From the NCBI RefSeq assembly GCF_900116855.1, contig NZ_UETD01000002.1, forward strand, positions 186,001 to 250,000: DNA of 64,000 nucleotides, in the 5' to 3' direction. Of the stretch, positions 61,114 through 64,000 are shown piece after piece. Within the stretch, counting starts at the first letter, position 1; the number at the start of each line of letters is the position of its first letter. Position numbers and translations under genes: made by a program. Source of the stretch: Ruminococcus flavefaciens. GTDB lineage: Bacteria > Bacillota > Clostridia > Oscillospirales > Ruminococcaceae. Under the pieces are notes generated by a model that searched no databases, was not told the DNA's origin, and saw only the letters and a program-made list of their open reading frames with translations.

Positions 61114-61142
61114 ATTATAGCATAAGGGGCTATTTAATGCAA
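61114..61142 (-). promoter_or_regulatory. Promoter of the candidate small RNA
   Basis: Minus-strand TTGCAT (61142-61137), 17-bp spacer, TATAAT (61119-61114). It points away from the GNAT gene, whose stop is at 61243, so no gene but the small RNA can use it before converging on the LysR terminator. Confidence 0.55.
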
Positions 61143-61242
61143 ATATAAAAATTTAATTCCTTTATATGTATTATTTATTATCGATTATTTAAGTAAGCAA
61201 TTTACATTTCATTAATATTTACTTCGATTTTTCTTCATAATG

Positions 61243-61710
61243 TTATCCGAAAGTAATAGTTTCCGTCCTTGTTATAACAAAACCAGCGCTTTCATACAGC
61301 TGCACTGCCCTGCGGTTCCATTGAGCCACGGTAAGGGTTATTGGCTCATCCGTATAACTTCGTATATGGTTTATCGCCCAAAGCAGAAGCTTTTTCCCGT
61401 ATCCCCTGCCCTGATATGCACTGTTTACTATCAGATCGTCGATCTCTGTACCAAAGCAGCCCACACTTCCTATGATCGTATTGCCATCGGTAAGCAGATA
61501 TATTTTTTCTGCTTTTTCTCTCAGCTGTTCAATATCTGAATAATAATCATACGGCTTTATATCCAGCGCCTTCCTCATATTACGGAAGCACTCATTATAT
61601 ATTTTCTCATACTGTGGATAGTACTCCTCACTGAATCGAAAAAGGCTTATATCAGGCATAGCTGCCGCTTTGCCCCTGTATTCCATTTCATATACCTTGA
61701 AGCTGTTCAT
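61243..61710 (-). CDS. GNAT-family N-acetyltransferase
   Basis: The 155-aa protein has the GNAT fold with the acetyl-CoA-binding motif A (VNSAYQGRGYGKKLLLWAINHI, about residues 97-118) and motif B (LTVAQWNRRAVQLYESAGFVI, the last being the usual YESAGF). The substrate cannot be predicted. GGAG precedes the ATG; its own promoter lies at 61742-61770. Confidence 0.88.
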   Translation of the reverse strand: MNSFKVYEMEYRGKAAAMPDISLFRFSEEYYPQYEKIYNECFRNMRKALDIKPYDYYSDIEQLREKAEKIYLLTDGNTIIGSVGCFGTEIDDLIVNSAYQGRGYGKKLLLWAINHIRSYTDEPITLTVAQWNRRAVQLYESAGFVITRTETITFG

Positions 61711-61741
61711 ATTATTCTCCGTAAATATTAGTGTTGTATCA

Positions 61742-61770
61742 ATTATACATTATAAATTATATGAAGTCAA
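61742..61770 (-). promoter_or_regulatory. Promoter of the GNAT gene
   Basis: Minus-strand TTGACT (61770-61765), 17-bp spacer, TATAAT (61747-61742). Confidence 0.65.
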
Positions 61771-61776
61771 CAGAAA

Positions 61777-61810
61777 AGCCATAGTACTTCCAAACAGAAG
61801 CACTATGGCT
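61777..61810 (-). terminator. Terminator of the aminopeptidase gene
   Basis: AGCCATAGTACTTC and GAAGCACTATGGCT form a 14-bp stem with one wobble or mismatch and a 6-nt loop, 20 nt after the stop. The T-run on the minus strand is short (TTTTC). Confidence 0.65.
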
Positions 61811-61829
61811 AATTTTATAAATTTAAAGC

Positions 61830-63233
61830 TTAGTCAGCCATGAATACCTCAAATGCCTTGAATGCCATGTAGGTATCTACCTTTGAAACTATCTCATAGG
61901 GAGCGTGCATTGAGAGCACGGGCACTCCAAGGTCGATAGTGTCAACATTGAGGTTAGCGATGTATGCAGCAACTGTGCCGCCGCCGCCTTCATCTACCTT
62001 GCCAAGCTCACCTGTCTGCCAGATAACGTCCTTTGCATCCATAAGACGTCTGATGCGTCCTGTGAACTCTGCGGAAGCATCGGATGTACCTGCCTTGCCT
62101 CTGGCGCCTGTGTACTTGGTAACAACTACACCGTGGTTGATATATGCGCTGTTGTTACGCTCATTTACCTCAGGGAATGTGGGGTCATATGCAGCATTTA
62201 CGTCAGCAGAAAGGCACTCGGAAGCCGAGAGGACAGTTCTTCCATCAGAGCCGAGAGCCTCAGCGATATCAGCTACAAAATACTCAAGATATGCAGAGCG
62301 GAGACCTGTGTTTCCGTCGCTGCCTGTCTCTTCCTTATCGGTAAGGACAGTTACTACAGTATGCTTGGGCTTTTTACACTCAGCTGTTGCCATAAGTGCT
62401 GTGTACGCGCAAACCTTGTCATCGTGACCGTATGCGCCTATCATGCTCCTGTCAAAGCCGATATCCTTTGCCTTGAATGCAGGAACTGCCTCAAGCTCTG
62501 AGGAGATGAAGTCAGCCTCTGTGATGCCGTACTTCTCAAAGAGAATGTTCATGATAGCAAGCTTTACGGAACCGCTCTCCTCGTCATCCTTGAACGGACG
62601 GGAGCCGATGACGATATTGAGCTGCTCACCTGTTATACCCTTGCCCATGGGCTTCTGCATCTGAGTTGCTGCAAGATGAGGAAGAAGATCTGTGACTACA
62701 AATACGGGATCCTTTTCATCCTCACCGATATTTACGGAAATGCTCGTTCCGTCAGCCTTGATGATTACACCATGAAGCGCAAGAGGGATGGTGGTCCACT
62801 GGTACTTCTTGATACCGCCATAGTAATGGGTCTTGAAAAGAGCCATCTCGGTATCCTCGTAAAGAGGGTTCTGCTTCAGATCAAGTCTGGGTGAATCGAT
62901 ATGAGCTGCACAAAGCCTTACTCCCTCGGTAATGGGAGCTGTACCGATTATCGCAGCAAGAACTGCCTTGCCGCGGTTGTTGCGGTAGACCTTGTCTCCT
63001 GCCTTCAGCTTCATACCTTCCTTGTATTCTACAAATCCCTTCTTCTTCAGAAGTTCGATAGAATAAATAACTGCTTCACGCTCTATCTTCGCTTTGTTCA
63101 TGAAGTCCTTGTAGCCTTCACAGAACTTCTCGCAAGCTTTGAGTTCCTTGTCGGAAATGCGGTGATAAGCGTTTTTACGCTGCATAAGGAGCTTTTCTTT
63201 GAGCTTCTTTGCTGTGTCCTTTTTTTCTGCCAT
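61830..63233 (-). CDS. M18-family aminopeptidase
   Basis: The 467-aa zinc aminopeptidase removes N-terminal residues from peptides in the cytoplasm. Metal ligands and catalytic residues are in CAAHIDSPRLDLKQNPLYED (about residues 109-128), TDKEETGSDGNTGLRSAY (about 296-313), SECLSADVNAAYDP and MHAPYEIVSKVDTYMAFKAF at the C-terminus. The length fits bacterial M18 proteins. GGAG precedes the ATG. It lies 98 nt after coaE, with a hairpin between. Confidence 0.93.
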   Translation of the reverse strand: MAEKKDTAKKLKEKLLMQRKNAYHRISDKELKACEKFCEGYKDFMNKAKIEREAVIYSIELLKKKGFVEYKEGMKLKAGDKVYRNNRGKAVLAAIIGTAPITEGVRLCAAHIDSPRLDLKQNPLYEDTEMALFKTHYYGGIKKYQWTTIPLALHGVIIKADGTSISVNIGEDEKDPVFVVTDLLPHLAATQMQKPMGKGITGEQLNIVIGSRPFKDDEESGSVKLAIMNILFEKYGITEADFISSELEAVPAFKAKDIGFDRSMIGAYGHDDKVCAYTALMATAECKKPKHTVVTVLTDKEETGSDGNTGLRSAYLEYFVADIAEALGSDGRTVLSASECLSADVNAAYDPTFPEVNERNNSAYINHGVVVTKYTGARGKAGTSDASAEFTGRIRRLMDAKDVIWQTGELGKVDEGGGGTVAAYIANLNVDTIDLGVPVLSMHAPYEIVSKVDTYMAFKAFEVFMAD

Positions 63234-63267
63234 TAATTGTATTCTCCTTTCGCAGAAAATTAATAGC

Positions 63268-63291
63268 CAACGTCAGAAAGCTCCGACGTTG
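63268..63291 (-). other. Hairpin between coaE and the aminopeptidase gene
   Basis: CAACGTC and GACGTTG form a 7-bp stem with a 10-nt loop. It is followed on the minus strand by AT-rich sequence but no T-run, so it may attenuate or process the shared message and not end it. Confidence 0.35.
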
Positions 63292-63331
63292 ACTATACAT
63301 ATTGATTTATAGCACAGCCTTTACGGCTGAG

Positions 63332-63979
63332 TTACTGCACTGCCACGGGAGTCTCCTTGCTTTTGAAAAGCTCCCTTATCTTTCCCGAAACTTCCCATGA
63401 GATACCGTTTACGGTATCGAGGTTTCCGTTATTGTGGATTATGTAATCCGAGTGACTGCGGAAAAACTCCTCATTGAGCTGGGAATTCATTCGTTTTCTT
63501 GCCTGATCGGATGTGAGTCCGTCACGGGCAATTATACGCTTCTCACGGATATCTGCATCCGCAAGCACTGATATGATGATCTCACAGAAATCATCGGCTC
63601 TGCTCTCAAAGAGTGTGGGAGCGTCAAGCAGTATGAGCTTTTCGCCCTTCATTGAATGCACTCTGATCTGGCGGAGTATCTCTCCGGTGATATAAGGATA
63701 TGAGATAGTGTTTAGCATCTCAAGCTTTGACTTATCCGAGAAAACTATAGCCGCAAGAGCCTTACGGTTAAGGGTTCCGTCCTCGTTGATGACCTGAGAA
63801 CCGAAAAAATCAGCGATCTCGTCAAGACATTTTGTGCCTTTTTCAACTATTTTTCTCGCTACCTGATCGGCGTCGATAACTGCAAAGCCATTGGAGGCAA
63901 ATATCTTTGAGACCGTGCTCTTGCCTGCCCCCGTCTGACCAGTAAGTCCGACGACCATGACTCCGTTGAGACTGTTCAT
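63332..63979 (-). CDS. coaE: Dephospho-CoA kinase
   Basis: CoaE phosphorylates dephospho-CoA in the last step of coenzyme A synthesis. The 215-aa protein has the P-loop GLTGQTGAGKST (residues 11-22), the DADQVARKIVEKG motif (near 37-49), LLDAPTLFES and the LID residues in RIIARDGLTSDQARKRMNSQ. The ATG has GAGGTGATAAGGAT before it. The usual polA or DNA repair neighbours lie outside the window, if present. Confidence 0.95.
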   Translation of the reverse strand: MNSLNGVMVVGLTGQTGAGKSTVSKIFASNGFAVIDADQVARKIVEKGTKCLDEIADFFGSQVINEDGTLNRKALAAIVFSDKSKLEMLNTISYPYITGEILRQIRVHSMKGEKLILLDAPTLFESRADDFCEIIISVLADADIREKRIIARDGLTSDQARKRMNSQLNEEFFRSHSDYIIHNNGNLDTVNGISWEVSGKIRELFKSKETPVAVQ

Positions 63980-64000
63980 ATCCTTATCACCTCGAATCCT

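Noticed and set aside
1..64000. CRISPR array, prophage, insertion sequence with transposase, rRNA or tRNA genes
   Set aside because: None was seen: no regularly spaced repeats, no phage structural or integrase genes, no transposase, and no recognisable tRNA or rRNA sequence. The only repeats are the three palindromic element copies.

Overview
The window looks like chromosome from a Gram-positive, anaerobic Clostridia member, most likely Ruminococcus or a close relative in the Oscillospiraceae. The grounds are moderate GC with GGAGG-type ribosome binding sites, a beta-glucosidase with the permuted domain order known from Ruminococcus albus, a rubrerythrin with reversed domains, Thr-rich extracellular linkers, and Firmicutes-type housekeeping genes (RNase J, GdpP, TilS, FtsH, SasP-free spore-former-like HPF). 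The genus is an inference; no 16S gene is present.

Layout. 1-2.1 kb: an ECF-type sigma factor overlapping a membrane partner that runs off the left edge, then a 317-bp palindromic repeat. 2.1-11.5 kb (minus strand): glmS; a zinc-ribbon/SPFH membrane group; an ArsC-like protein coupled to a GH3 beta-glucosidase; reverse rubrerythrin; a small NrdD-tail protein. 11.6-13.2 kb: a Crp/Fnr regulator and uppP. 13.3-17.9 kb: YdbC, a second repeat copy, a small alarmone synthetase, an ABC exporter and a TPM lipoprotein. 18-22.3 kb: OGG-type glycosylase, AraC regulator, RNase P RNA and two PH-domain membrane proteins. 22.4-31.2 kb: AGCS symporter, then RNase J, GdpP, L9, DnaB and TilS reading rightward. 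31.2-39.8 kb: FtsH, an FHA/FtsW/PBP cell-wall trio, HPF, LutC-like protein, a CmpB-like membrane protein and an aldolase. 39.8-47.2 kb (minus): third repeat copy, a type II topoisomerase pair with a small zinc-ribbon gene between the subunits, and CopA. 47.3-54.8 kb: ArsC/Spx protein, a cell-wall hydrolase, and a MoxR/DUF58/transglutaminase/DUF308 operon. 54.8-59.9 kb: a TerB-N/TerB-C, BrxD-like ATPase and Lhr-like helicase operon. 59.9-64 kb: LysR regulator, a candidate small RNA, GNAT acetyltransferase, M18 aminopeptidase and coaE.

Most of the window is ordinary core genome. Three signals stand out. First, three copies of a giant palindromic element each sit inside the loop of a different intrinsic terminator (after glmS, the alarmone synthetase and parC), and one copy has its central loop flipped. 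Second, a compact three-gene TerB/BrxD/helicase operon has its own promoter and no other BREX or ter genes nearby. Third, a hidden small RNA of about 87 nt with C-rich unpaired segments complementary to Shine-Dalgarno sequences lies between the LysR and GNAT genes. Good sigma-A type promoters (-35, 17-bp spacer, -10) could be read by eye in front of many operons, and two of them carry matches to the CopY/BlaI operator consensus.
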